From NCBI GenBank assembly GCA_004794655.1, contig SMMW01000555.1, forward strand, positions 9,997,501 through 10,061,500: a DNA stretch of 64,000 bases. The letters are read 5' to 3'. This document shows positions 24,121 to 35,741 of this stretch, one piece after another; position 1 is the stretch's first letter, and each line of letters begins with the position of its first letter. A program made the translations under genes and the position numbers. The notes under the pieces were generated by a model, which saw only the letters and a list, made by a program, of their open reading frames with translations, did not search any database and was not told the DNA's origin. The stretch is from Marisa cornuarietis (lineage: Eukaryota > Mollusca > Gastropoda > Architaenioglossa > Ampullariidae).

Positions 24121-24235
24121 ATAGGAAGTTTTCAGCTCCATTACAATCTTACGGGAACACCATCGTATATATAATTATATATATATATATATCTGTCATT
24201 GGCCGACACATTATGATGGGGGACATAACTGTAGT
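24121..24235 (+). repeat. Dispersed repeat, copy 2
   Basis: TTCAGCTCCATTACAATC, GGGAACACCATCGTATATA and TGTCATTGGCCGACAC match copy 1 at 6361-6455 in order. This copy has an inserted (AT)n at 24165-24192. Confidence 0.5.
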
Positions 24236-24644
24236 TGTTAAATAAAATATAAATTGAGATTGCACAGATTTAGATGACAACACAAACAAGAACGAATCGC
24301 GTGAAAATCAACGTAATTATATTTTTAGTATCATTTATTTACATTTTTATTTATTTATTTTTTTTTTTAATTCAGTAGATACAGTTCACAAAACTTGGCA
24401 TTACATATAATTCAAAAACCTCTTTCATTCTTAACTCACATTCGTTCCGTACACACAGAGACAAGAGTAGACGTAGAAAAAAATTTTATTTGGATATTTA
24501 TTTGCTCATTCGTATGTTTATTTGCGTGCTTGTTCTCAATCGCTCCTCCTACAATCCCCCCCCCCCGAAAAAAATAAATAAATAACACAAAAAAAATTAA
24601 AAGAACAACACAGTTCCCATAAACTATGGCCACTTCTCTCGGAC

Positions 24645-24910
24645 CAGTCGGCGGCCTAGTTTTTCTTTTGTCTCCCAGCGCGTGACTCTGGCCGCGCGCG
24701 AGCAATGAAATCAGATAACTTTGGACCCCCTCGTGGATTAAAACGAGACAACCCCCGCGGAGGCAGCGTGGCCGCGCCGCGTGCCGCTCTCTTGACGTCA
24801 CGCGCTGACCACGCGCCACGCGTGCCGCCGCGGCCCTAATTAGAGCGTCATGACCGCCTCGCGCGGCGCGTGCTTCTCCAGCCGTCACGTGCCGCACTTG
24901 AAAAATATCT
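24645..24910. promoter_or_regulatory. CpG-rich block with CRE, CACGTG and TAATTA sites
   Basis: A sharp rise in CpG within AT-rich flanks. It contains TGACGTCA (24793-24800), a homeodomain-type core CTAATTAG, and CACGTG near 24886-24891. The minus-strand reading frame through it is Arg/Ala-rich with no recognisable domain. It may be a CpG island, promoter or conserved non-coding element. Confidence 0.35.
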
Positions 24911-25627
24911 TTGTCTTTCGATGAAAACAAATGAAAAATTTAACCTTCGTTTTCTGTAAATAATACCGAGCCACCGCTAGCTCCTCCACCCCTAGGGGCT
25001 GGGAGCTCTTTGACGCTGAAGATTAAAACGCGTGTTGGCCAGTCGCGACAAATCCTTTTGGTGTTGGGGGGCTTTTGGAACTGCCGCTGTCCCTCCCCCC
25101 CTTTTTTTTGCCGAGGTCGGCAGAAGTTGACCCGACCCCATCCTCTTCCATGCCAAAGGGCCAAGTTATTAGTATGATCACTTTCACTTGGCCTATCTTT
25201 TCTCTTGTGTGACGATGAAGCGAGAAATAACATGACTCATATTTCGGTTTCGCAGGCGCGCGCACGGGTGTGTGTGTGTGTGTGAAGATTTCCCATGCAC
25301 AGATGTGAGTGCAGATGAAAAATATGATTTATTCCCTAATTTATTGTATTACCTCTCCCTTCGCTGGTGGTCGAGGGGCGTGTTTGGGGAAGCCTAGCGA
25401 CTAGAATCTGAAAAATTATCATCTGATATTCGATAAAGGCAAATAAATGAATAAAGGATATTTTAGGCAAATTGTTTCTATTTTATAAGCAGGTACTATT
25501 CTATGAACTATAAATAAACAGGAAGACTTATATACAGCAGGAAGGAAGGAACACTGAAAAAAATGAAACCGGAACCAAGTTACACATATTCTTATGAGTA
25601 TTGCAATCTTACCAACACATATCAGGC

Positions 25628-25645
25628 ATATATATATATATATAA

Positions 25646-25692
<47 letters not shown>

Positions 25693-25702
25693 CACACACA
25701 CA
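25628..25702. repeat. Compound (TA)n(GCAC)n(CA)n microsatellite
   Basis: Three adjoining arrays form about 75 bp of almost strictly alternating purine and pyrimidine. Confidence 0.95.
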
Positions 25703-25779
25703 GAAGGGTAGAGAAAGCCGGAGTGCCAAGAGAAAACCACCATCACAGGTAAACTAATGTTACATCTAGAGAAAGGTAA

Positions 25780-25860
25780 ATCTTAGGTACGAACCCACAA
25801 CACCCGACCCTGACTATAGTGGTGACATACTTAAGCCACTGCAACACCAACCGCCCCCAA
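25780..25860 (-). mobile_element. tRNA-derived SINE head
   Basis: On the minus strand, an A-box-like segment with GCAGTGGCTTAAG is followed about 40 nt later by a near-perfect B box, GGGTTCGTACC (plus-strand bases near 25786-25797). Order and spacing match a pol III tRNA-type promoter. It does not fold as a clean functional tRNA, so a SINE head is the better call. The element at 37340-37432 shares the GTGGCT-AAG...TCACC core. Confidence 0.55.
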
Positions 25861-28162
25861 TCACAGACACGTTGAGAAGCCATCCATGTGTCTGGTCACT
25901 GAGATTTTATATTTTATAATCAAATGCTCCTCCCATTCAATCACTTGCTCTGCAGCCTCATCACTCGCTCAGACACTGTCTCCTTACACGTGTTATTCTG
26001 CTGCGGAAACAATCAGAGTAACAACCACAAAATAAGGTTGGACCGAACAATTTATTCAGACCAGGTGTTTTGCAAGTGTATCCACAGTACGGAGTTATCA
26101 GTGACTGCCAATGACCTCACATAAAAGAGGATGCACAGTCACAGGTGAGGGGTGAGGAAGAAAGAGCGGAGGAGAGAAAGGGAGAGAGAGCAAATGAAGA
26201 AGTACATACACAAATCGTTTGCTCAATGCCTGTACTTTTTGAGTCTCGACCGGCAAGGCTCCTGACCCGGGCGATGTTTGCTGTATCATCACTGGCAGTT
26301 CTCTTGAATCCATGTGCTGCCGCTTGGCGGCGCCGTCAGTCGAAGCAGAAGAGTTACTCACCGTGAAGTTGTAAAAACCAGGAGGCGGAAGATTCGATCT
26401 TGCCCGCTGCACGCTCCATTGACCAAAGGCTCCGCCCGCCCTTTGGAACGTGAGGCTTGCGGTCCTCTCCTCCTGCCAGCGCAGGATGCAGTCGACACAT
26501 TGAGCCACGACTGCAGTGACATTAGTCGAGAGTAGGGAACCCTCTTTCATGTTGCATAGCTGTGTATTGCTGCTATAGTATGCCGATGTCACAGCCCTTT
26601 CTCACAAAGAATCAAACCGCAGGAAGTTTCAGTCACATATATTGTATATCTATTTTGTATATTACCTATCAACGGCTTTTGTTTCACTTGATGGTGTGTT
26701 TAATTGCTTCCGGATATCTACCCGAGCGTAAGCGCACTTTTTTTTAATGTATGAGTCACATACTTCAAATGTAGTAGCTAAGAACATGCTTCATGTGTTA
26801 CAATAAATTTCTACAATGACTCTCATACCTTTTTTGGCATTCCAAAATAGTTTTTAAAAGTATTAAAAATGAAAATATGCTTTGAAAATATACTTTTTTC
26901 TTGTTTGTCAAAATTCAGAAAACTAAATTACCCAATCTTTTACGCTCTGCGAAGTATTTTACTTTTTCTTTCCAGCGAAAACAAGCATTACAATATTTTT
27001 GAACCTATTTTGCAGTCTCGAGCAGCACTCATCAGACTGTGTGGGTCAAAGGGCACCAACAACATTATGCTAGACGCCTTAGAATGTAATGACTCTTGGT
27101 TCATGCACTCCTGGTGTCGAGGCAATCACTGGAATGGCCGCACTGGCCTGCTTTCTGCCATCCACCTTTTTCTATCCAGTTTGGATCATTTCCGTCGAGA
27201 ATTGATCAAATGAGCGACGACCCCCCCTCACCCCAAAACTCCCGAAGTCCAACGAGGTCCCGGGTCACAACGGACTGTGTATCTGTGTCGGCCGCGTTCT
27301 TAAGCACAAGTGAGCGAGAGCACTTCCAGAAATTAAGATCTCGGGAGGCAAGTCTTGTGCACACTTCACGAACCTCGCTCAATAGAGTGAGAGGTTTTAA
27401 CACCTCCCAGAAACCTTTGCGCTTCTGTGACCTTAGGGCGGAAGTGTGCGTTTTGGACATGCGTGATGGCGGTGCTCATGCACACAACTTTCGGTAGCAG
27501 ATAGAATGTTCAGATACCGGTGTCTATTCTTTAAAAAAAAAAGGTGGTTTTTCGATCAATTCTTGTTTAGAAGCGACAGGAGAAATCTGTAAACCGAACA
27601 TGTCGATGAGAAGGTGTGATAGAAATCCATCTTGTTTGAGTTTATTGATACTTCATCGGTTTTTTCATTGAACATTTTTGGTCGACTGTTGGGCGAACTT
27701 CAGGTGCTCAAATGGCGTCAAAAATTAGGTCCGCTGTTCGAGATGTAGACTTAAGCTACGTGTTCAGTATTCGAAACACAAACTTTAAATACAAGTTCGG
27801 TTATCGAGAAACAAACTTCACCTCTAAGTTGTCATCAGTAAGAGTCAGATCTGAATCCACGACTATTCACCTCGTCCTTGATGAAGGTAAGCCGTGTAAT
27901 CCTTTCTCGGCCAGAATTGTTTAACTGTTTCTGCAAACAAAAACCTAACCAAGTCTGAATCCTTCAGAATTTTATCCTCGGGGATTTTATCTCCACCTCT
28001 GTCGTCTCTTGTGCTGAAGGCACGTGCGAACTATGAAGTTAACAACGGCAAGTCGATAATAGTTCGTCTACGAGTAACTACAAGGTTCTTGGAAATAATA
28101 TTATCCTTCATAAGTATCAATGCTGTTACTGATACTTATTACTCTGAGGTTCTTGCTGTGAT

Positions 28163-28165
<3 letters not shown>

Positions 28166-28226
<61 letters not shown>
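28166..28226. repeat. (GT)n microsatellite
   Basis: About 30 uninterrupted GT units. Confidence 0.97.
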
Positions 28227-28228
<2 letters not shown>

Positions 28229-28497
28229 TGTGGCAAGTACAATGAAATCTTTATTTCGCAAAGTTTTTGGCTTGTTTATTTATTTATTTTTGTTTGTTTG
28301 TTTGTTTTGTTTCTGTGCTCAAATAAGGTGAAAATCAAGTCTTCGAGATGCACGATAGCTCTGTCTTGTTTGTGACAGAATCAGAGTCACATCCACATAA
28401 CAAGTATGTCCATGTTACCAATGCTGAGACAGGCGCACGTGAAAGAGAGTGAGGGATGAAGAGCTGCAGTGATGAAGCGACTGTGCGTGGAAGTTGG

Positions 28498-28602
28498 CAT
28501 GTTACATGTTGGCATGTTTGTGTACTACTTGACATGTTAGTAGGCTGATAAGCTACATGGCATGTTAGCATGTCTGCCATCAAAATTCGCATGTCGCACA
28601 TG
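28498..28602. repeat. Cluster of CATG palindromes
   Basis: Nine CATG tetramers occur in 105 bp, mostly as GGCATGTT, ACATGTT or GCATGTC variants at irregular spacing. This looks like a degenerate local repeat. Confidence 0.7.
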
Positions 28603-29429
28603 TTGTCGTCTGACATCATTTCCTCATCAACCTAGTTGTGAACTCCCCCTTTTTTTTAACGACTTACTTTTATCGCGCACACGGCAACACATCTGGAGAT
28701 TTCCTTCCCGTAAAAAATACTCACAGTGGACCACTTTATTTTTGTCCCCGCAAGAAGTGTTCTCAAAAAAAAAGTCAGAAAACCTACGATCAGCACGGTC
28801 GAAGTCCCAGTCCCTGGGGTGACTTTCTTTGAAGGCAGGCGCACAAATATATAAATTTGAAGGAGCTACAGAAGTTGGTGCAAGCGTATACAACTGAAGG
28901 AGATTCTCTCAAGGACCTGCATCGCTGGCAAGAGACCAGGACAAGGTCAGTGCAGGCTGATCTCACCAACAGGTACCACATCAATCTGCGACACACAGGT
29001 GAGGGTCTGGACGTAGCGGACATCCAATGGGCGGAACGTATCCTCCAAGTTCTCATTCCCGCACACGAAATATCTGCCGTGTGACTTCATACAACCGATC
29101 TGAGGACAAGCCATGGTGGAGCGGAAAGGAACTAGAAAGGTCTGCGCACTTTACCAAGTTCATTAAGATTCCAGTGCGTTGTTCGTAACAACAAAGCAGA
29201 AAAAAGCTGCAAATTGTGTTTGTAAAATTATTATACGTACTGGATGATGATGATGATGATGATGATGACAGCAGTACCAACACCAGTATTGAGGAAAGGA
29301 GTGTCGACCATAAAAGTGCTTGAAGCCAGACGCAGGCGAAGGAGCGGCCGGGGAAGGCGGAGAAAGAGGGAGGGAGGGAGAAAGGACGAGTGGTGAGGAC
29401 AGATTGATCGTAATCTGCTAAAATCCTTC

Positions 29430-29610
29430 ATCACTCATCGCTGACCACTACCTCCCACCTCTCCCCGGGGTCGCACCGCGCGCCGCCAAACCTCGTTTGC
29501 CTAAAATGTTTTTCGTGTCGCGCGACGCCGCCGCTTGGGCGTGCCGCCGCCGGCTCTCCTGTCACCGCCGCCATGATGGACTCGGGGTCACGTGACTTTT
29601 GCGCGCGGCT
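29430..29610. promoter_or_regulatory. CpG-rich block with strong ATG contexts on both strands
   Basis: GC-rich DNA with GCCGCC-type runs. The plus strand has GCCGCCATGATGG, a strong Kozak context, but the frame closes after about 29 codons. The minus strand has ATCATGGCGGCGG, starting an Ala/Gly-rich frame of about 47 codons (MAAVTGEPAAARP...). Neither resembles a known protein. It could be a first exon or a conserved CpG element. Confidence 0.3.
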
Positions 29611-29763
29611 ATTTCCTCCACATTTGACCCTGTCAAACCTCTGGCTAGTATCGAGAACGTGAGAGAAAAGAAGAAAAAGAAAACTATAAAAGACTGTGTC
29701 GCTGGCATAAAAGGGTAAAGAAGGTGGCAAAGAGAAGAGTTATATTTTATGCCCGAGCGATTA

Positions 29764-29810
29764 ATTGCCGCCCCTGAATGACAGAATTGACGCCCCTGAA
29801 TGACAGCATT
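29764..29810. repeat. 22-bp tandem duplication
   Basis: The unit ATTGMCGCCCCTGAATGACA plus two bases starts at 29764 and again at 29786; a third copy begins at 29808 but breaks off. Confidence 0.85.
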
Positions 29811-29912
29811 GAGCCTAGAATGAGAGAGGGAAGCGTTTAGCAATGGTACCCTGAAGTAACAACCTTGATCACCTACCCATTTGTCGTCCTGCCTCTCTCT
29901 CTCACTCACGCT

Positions 29913-29915
<3 letters not shown>

Positions 29916-29973
<58 letters not shown>
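29916..29973. repeat. (GT)n microsatellite
   Basis: About 29 uninterrupted GT units after a CT-rich lead-in. Confidence 0.97.
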
Positions 29974-29977
<4 letters not shown>

Positions 29978-30474
29978 TTTCGATTAACGCAAAGCGAGGA
30001 AGCCACGGTAATTTATTTTTATTTTATTTTTTATTATTGTTATCACGCGCAACACACATGACGCTGCAACGGAAAAAAGATGTCCAGTGGAGACTACCTT
30101 CTCGCGTGACTGATTAGGTCAGAGGCAAATGGATGCGCCAGTTGGAAAAAATAATGGCAGTGTCATCAAAAGTCCTTGTCTTGTCAAGGAAGGATGGTAT
30201 TTTTTTTTTTAAAAAGGGGTAAAGTTTTCCCGCGAGCCTACGATTGTAGAGAAGTGAAATGTTAATGGCCTCATATCTTTGGCCCATTTCGCTCGCTATC
30301 GTACCCTTTTCCTGCCTTTTACAAGGTCGGGTATCCTGTGGTGACTGTGGTGAGTACACTGTATCACTGAGGTGTCGGACTTGTTGATCCGTCGGGTCTG
30401 GGAGCCGTGACTATAACCACGAGAATCGCCGCTCCCCTTGGAGGGCTGACACAGCCGCAAGAGTTACGCCCCTG

Positions 30475-30497
30475 TTTTTTTTTTTTTTTTTTTTTTT
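30475..30497. repeat. Poly(T) tract of 23
   Basis: The longest homopolymer seen here. It could be the poly(A) tail of a minus-strand retrocopy, but no body of an element is recognisable to its right. Confidence 0.8.
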
Positions 30498-31377
30498 ACC
30501 AAACATTGTTATTTGCAGCCACGAGGCTAAATAATAAATGAAAAAAAACCCACGATCTTCTTTTCTCACGACTGGTATTACCGACAGAAGTATACTGCGT
30601 GTAGCTGCACTTCCTTCTCATAATCCGGGTCGTGTGCGTGCAGGCATTTACATGGAGCAGGATTGGATATAGTTTCTCTTGACACCCTAACAACTCACAC
30701 TCTCTCTCTTATATATATATATACTGCCAGTTTGCTCAGTCCACAAAACATCGACTTTCATGACAGTAATGCAAGCAGCGGTACATGCATTATTAAATAT
30801 TATCAAATATGAGCTGTGAGTCCCCATCCATTGCACCTGCATGCTCTTTTCCGGTATAAAAAAAAAACACCAAATACACAGAGTACGTTTAAAAAGAAAA
30901 GAAATGAAACATGAAATAAAATAATAAATTATGACATTAATCTGCTCCCATCACTTTCAAAGACTTTAAGTACGCCACGATCTACGCCATTCTTACAATA
31001 TGAAAAGTGTAATTATGTATCCACAACTCTCTCTAGAATGATTCACTGTGTAGAGTATGCAATCCAATCTTTTTCCTTGTGTCTTTTTCCCTTTTCCGCT
31101 GTAACTTCAAGCACCAGCTGCGACTGAGTGGGCAGGACCAGGTTTTCGCCGTCAACCACATTAAGACCCTTGCAAAACTCGAACCGGCAGCCATTTGATT
31201 TGTGCCTGGATGTGTGTGTGTTTATATATATATATATATATGCGGTTGTAAAGCTTTCTTGAACCTGTAGGCATTGCTGATAGCTGTAATAGATGTGAAT
31301 TTATTGAGATTCCGCTTTTTCTGACAATTTCATCGGAGGGGAAGTTCTCTGCCTACGTATATCCAGTTTTTGTAGTG

Positions 31378-31452
31378 TCACTCACTCACTCACTCACTCA
31401 CTCACTCACTCACTCACTCACTCACTCACTCACTCACTCACACTCACTCACT
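31378..31452. repeat. (CACT)n microsatellite
   Basis: About 18 copies of TCAC/CACT with one small slip near 31440. Confidence 0.97.
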
Positions 31453-31749
31453 AGAAAGAATATTTTCTGCCCGGTCCAGTGTTAATTTTACTCTGTACCT
31501 ACTCCATTTTCCTAGATTGAATACTCACTATTACTCTGCCCCCCCCCCCACCCGACAGCGCACTGAAGCGAGACGAACTTAAAATTCGTGCGCCGTTGTA
31601 CTGATGGACCGTGTTTGGAGAACTCAACAGCTGAGACGGAACAAGAGGGAGGGAAGAGGGCAGGAGGTGGAACAAGAAAAAAATGTGCCGCTTCTGGGCA
31701 AATCAATCATGTGAAATTACTCCATGGCCTGCAAAGGCTAAACTTCCGG

Positions 31750-31808
31750 TGTCTTGCCGAGTGGCTTAAGTCCGTAGTGGGACGAGGGCTACGTGGTGAT
31801 CTCTAGTT
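31750..31808 (+). mobile_element. Possible tRNA-derived SINE remnant
   Basis: TTGCCGAGTGGCTTAAG near 31754-31770 is an excellent A-box match. The B-box position is degenerate, so only part of a SINE head may remain. Confidence 0.35.
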
Positions 31809-32679
31809 TGTGGTGAATTGCATAAAGGGTTCCGTACATATTTTGGAAGGTTATGAACACACACACACACACACATGTAAAAATACATAAACACTCAAGC
31901 ACACAAAACAAACACTCTCTCTCTCCCACATCTGTTTTTGCTCACCCTGTTTCGTTTATAGTTTTCCTTCTCTCTTCTGCACAAACTAACACATGTGCAT
32001 TAATATGTTGTGTATAATCCTGATTAAAGCCCTCATGTTTGCTGGACTAGTGTCTCTTGCTGTACTATAAGTTTACTGTCACATTGGCTCCTATTATTAA
32101 ACACTTTTATCTGTTATTTCCTTTATTCCTCATTTTGAGAAAGTCCTTTTTCTCTGTTGTTTCTTTTCATGAAAGGGATTTTTTTCCTCTCAGTAATTTC
32201 GTTTCTTTAAGTATGTGCTGTTTAATTGTTACATGATAACTACATTCTCTTCTCTACAAACCAAACAGCATCACTAGATGGAGGGCGTGACAAGGCCTTA
32301 AACACACACTTACGACACCTGCAACATAATGGAGGAGTTTAAGGCATCCGACAGATTATGTGCAAATATATTTCATGTCTGGAGAAAGTGCCTTCAGCTT
32401 TAAAACTGAATTATTCATCGGCAAAGTCATCAAAATATCTCTTTTGACGTTTGTATTTCTCGAGGAAGCTTTTACATCAAGTGTTTATAGTTTTGAGAGG
32501 GGAAAAATTCCCAGATCACATTAAAAATCAGGGTATTTATTGACAGCGCCTTGGGTAAACAGTTCGTATGTTTAAGGACGAGGCCCTGTCAAGCACACAG
32601 CCCTGTATGATGTTAAACTCTCCCTGCTGTTTCTAATGACACAAACAAGCCCCTAGTGTCAGGCGAGTGAATTCTATCT

Positions 32680-33010
32680 TCCGACTTTGCCCGAACGTCT
32701 GTCGCCGAGGCGCCACGCGCTCCGAGCGGCGTTCGGGAAATTTCGACATTTGACGATAACAAATATGGCGACACAGGAAGACGGGACCGGTGCCACCGGA
32801 AAAGGTGCCCCCGAAGCCAGCAATTAGCCCGGGCCCTGTAATGACCGGGGCGCAATTTGGCTGTTACGGCCGGTCGCTGTCTGCACTGGGGTCCTGACAC
32901 TTTTCCTCTTCGGCTGTTTTCACACACAACAAATTCCTGGTGCAGAGAAAATTAATGAATCACAATTTACGGGGCGGTCATTACGGGGGCCAAGACACGC
33001 ATCATGCACA
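32680..33010. promoter_or_regulatory. CpG-rich block with paired GTAATGACCG inverted motifs
   Basis: GC-rich DNA contains CAATTAG, ATTAATGA, and the exact decamer GTAATGACCG at 32838-32847 mirrored by CGGTCATTAC at 32975-32984. An ATG at about 32764 opens only 20 codons. ATTA-type cores suggest homeodomain factor sites; the function is inferred. Confidence 0.3.
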
Positions 33011-33375
33011 CGAGATTGATTCCTCGTGACGAGCGCTGCGCGCGAAAGAAATTCCTTTCTGTTATTCTCCGCCTTTCTCTCCTATGCCCCCATCATGTCT
33101 GCCTGTATGTCTGTCTCTCCTTTTCTGTTTGTCTGTCTCTTTGTCTATCTGTCCTTTTTTCTCTTTCCCTTTCTTAGAGTGTATGAGCATGTGTGTGCAT
33201 GCTTGTGGATGTAGGTGTGGGTGTGCGTGTGTGTATGCGTGCATGTATCAATATAAAGCTTCGTGTATAAAATAATAACTGGTAATTGTATAATAAATGT
33301 GCTTCTCGTGGCTAGACGAAAAGAGGGAAGGATGTGGCTGGCTGGCTTCATCAACAGAAACCGACTACTTCTGCT

Positions 33376-33665
33376 GTTATTGTCTAGTCTTCCTGTCTAT
33401 CAGTTGGCTGATCTGAAAATGACAGAATCCCTCTCCTTTGACTAATATTGTCTGGTCTTCCTATCTGCTGGCTGCTCTGAAAATGACAGAAACCCTATCC
33501 TTATGCTATTATTGTCTAGTCTTCCTGTCTATCTGTTGGTTGCTTTTAAATAAAACAGAATCCCTCTTCTTTAGCTATCATTGACTAGTCTTCCTGTCGG
33601 TTGGTCTTTCTTAAAAAGGACAGAATTCCTCTCCTTTTGGCTATTATTCTCTTCCTATCAGTCGC
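33376..33665. repeat. Minisatellite, unit about 67 bp, roughly four diverged copies
   Basis: The recurring order is TATTGTCTAGTCTTCCTGTC, then a TTGGCTG-like segment, then AAAATGACAGAATCCCTCTCC. Unit starts lie near 33378, 33445, 33510, 33577 and 33642. Copies differ by substitutions and 1-2 bp indels. Confidence 0.85.
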
Positions 33666-34205
33666 TTGCTGTTTGCTTCCTTGTCGGTATCTTTCATCCC
33701 TCTTTCTTTTATCTAGTCTTAAGGTCTTACACCACACTGTCTACCTAACCCATTCCTTTTTTCTCGACCTGCTCTTCAAAGAGCAAACGTAATTTTTATT
33801 TTAAAAAAAAGGAAATTGTGAAATGTTCGATACCACAATGCACTGATCATTGGACCGGACAGCCAGAAAAAGAATAAAGTAAACAAAAATCAAACAAAAT
33901 ATGGAGTGAAATAAAATAAAGTGACAAAAAGAAATAAGTGAAATATAATTAGTTCATGTTTTTGTCATGATTCCATCCATTTGCTGACGCTCATGTTTTT
34001 TGTGTGGTTGTAGTCTTTCTTGTGCACTCAGTGTTCGCCTTCATACTGAGCAAGGCGCTTGACATGTTCAGTATTGATTATAATCAATAATTATTATTGT
34101 TAACACGATTACCAAAGTATCATCTCCGACAATATTCACAACCCACTCTAATGTCCTTATAATATTTATACATGCATTTGTATTGCCTGCCTTTCTGTGC
34201 GCTTC

Positions 34206-34257
34206 CCTACCTACCTACCTACCTACCTACCTACCTACCTACCTACCTACCTACCTA
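34206..34257. repeat. (CCTA)n microsatellite
   Basis: About 13 uninterrupted copies. Confidence 0.95.
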
Positions 34258-34399
34258 GTGCATGCCTTAGGAATTCGGTCTCGGGAGAACTTAAGGAAAG
34301 ACAATCACAAGATGAACACGAGTGCAGAGTAGCAGCCAGGAACGGACAGGCAAATGGAGATTGGATTGCCTGCCCACCAGCGTCCGGGAAGCTGGCCCG

Positions 34400-34545
34400 A
34401 GCCTAATGCCCCCTAGGGCAGTCCCCATTAGCTGATTGGCTGCACGCGGAGTGGGTAGAGGGCGCTCCTGGATCAGCAGCACGGACACACCGGAAACTAA
34501 CCTCGGTCACGCGCATGCGCATGGCAAGTGCATTGTATGGTGCAC
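34400..34545. promoter_or_regulatory. Putative promoter-like block (inverted ATTA pair, CCAAT, NRF1 palindrome)
   Basis: Within 130 bp there is an inverted CTAATG...CATTAG pair, GATTGGCTG (reverse CCAAT box), AGAGGGCGC (partial resemblance to a CTCF core) and GCGCATGCGC near 34511-34520 (a perfect NRF1 core palindrome). Such clustering is typical of CpG promoters in animals. No exon is recognised beside it. Confidence 0.35.
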
Positions 34546-35179
34546 CACTTATGTAAGAACTTCTTGTATGCAACGTGATGACCGGAGCATATTTTTCTCA
34601 AGTTTGAAACGAAGCACAAACCAGTCTTACAAAAGCAAAACAACTTTCGTATTATATATAAATATATATTAAAGAAAGAACTCCTACTTTTATACATGCA
34701 TGAACCTTCCGCTCTTCACCCATCTTAACACCGGGACCACATCCTGGAATATGAGAAATATACGTTTCCACAAAAGAAAGGATTCGCAATCATCGATCTC
34801 CGTCCTCCACTCATTCCCAACCCCCACCTACCCGACACACACAGCATCCCTCCTCCATCTCCTCATCTTTCGCTGCAGGGGAATGGTGGCATCTGTGCAC
34901 GGAGCAATTTAATGACCGCTTACGAGAGGTCGAAGCGGTCGATCGGATGCAGTTCTTCGTAAGGTTGCCGAGGCACTTGCCTGTCGTCGATAAACTGGTG
35001 AAAGACAATCAGCGGTCATTGTCTTTGTCTTCAGTAATTAAGTTTCTGGTGTTCGTCGCCGCGAGGGGGAAAAAAAGGGGCTGCAACCACTTTTCCACTC
35101 GCTAAGACGATAGAGAGTGAAGTGCAATGGCGCTCAGAAGGATTGCGCTAATGGACTTATCACCAAGAGTGGAGAGGAG

Positions 35180-35181
<2 letters not shown>

Positions 35182-35231
<50 letters not shown>
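35182..35231. repeat. (GT)n microsatellite
   Basis: About 25 GT units followed by GTGC/GGTG variants. Confidence 0.95.
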
Positions 35232-35236
<5 letters not shown>

Positions 35237-35706
35237 CGTGCGTGGGTGGGTGGTTGTGTACGTGCACGCGTGCTTTATAAGAAGAATAGTGCAGGTGAAG
35301 ATGACGCAGTATTTAATTTTTCTGTACGGGGCATCAAACACGTGACGCATCTGGGCTATACCAGGACAGGTGCACCAGGTAAAAAGTGTACATTAACCGT
35401 TTTAATCTGCTGATGTCAGCGTGTCCTCCGTGAAAAGTGCACGCGCTGGCAGGCCAATACCGCTGTTGCTCTGGTTTGTATGCTTGCTGCTGGCCGCTGT
35501 ACAGTTTCTTCATTTTACAGGTGAAATGTAGAAACACTGCACGTCCATACAGAGAGACACACATACGCACGAACACACTCACACACGCGCGCGCGCGCGG
35601 AGACACACGTGTGCTTGGCAGAATGATGCTAGTAACGTCAGCATACGCACTACAGCAGCAATGCCTTGAAGACAAATGACAATTGTGGATGGTGGTGCTG
35701 GTGTGT

Positions 35707-35741
35707 GGGTGGGTGGGTGGGTGGGTGGGGGGTAGGGTGGG
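35707..35741 (+). repeat. G-quadruplex-prone GGGT repeat
   Basis: Five GGG runs with single-T loops are followed by a G6 run and two more GGG runs, more than the four runs needed for a stable parallel quadruplex on the plus strand. Confidence 0.85.

Noticed and set aside
28498..28602. p53-family response element
   Set aside because: CATG cores are present, but the half-sites deviate and the spacing between adjacent cores (8 bp) does not fit the 10-bp decamer arrangement.
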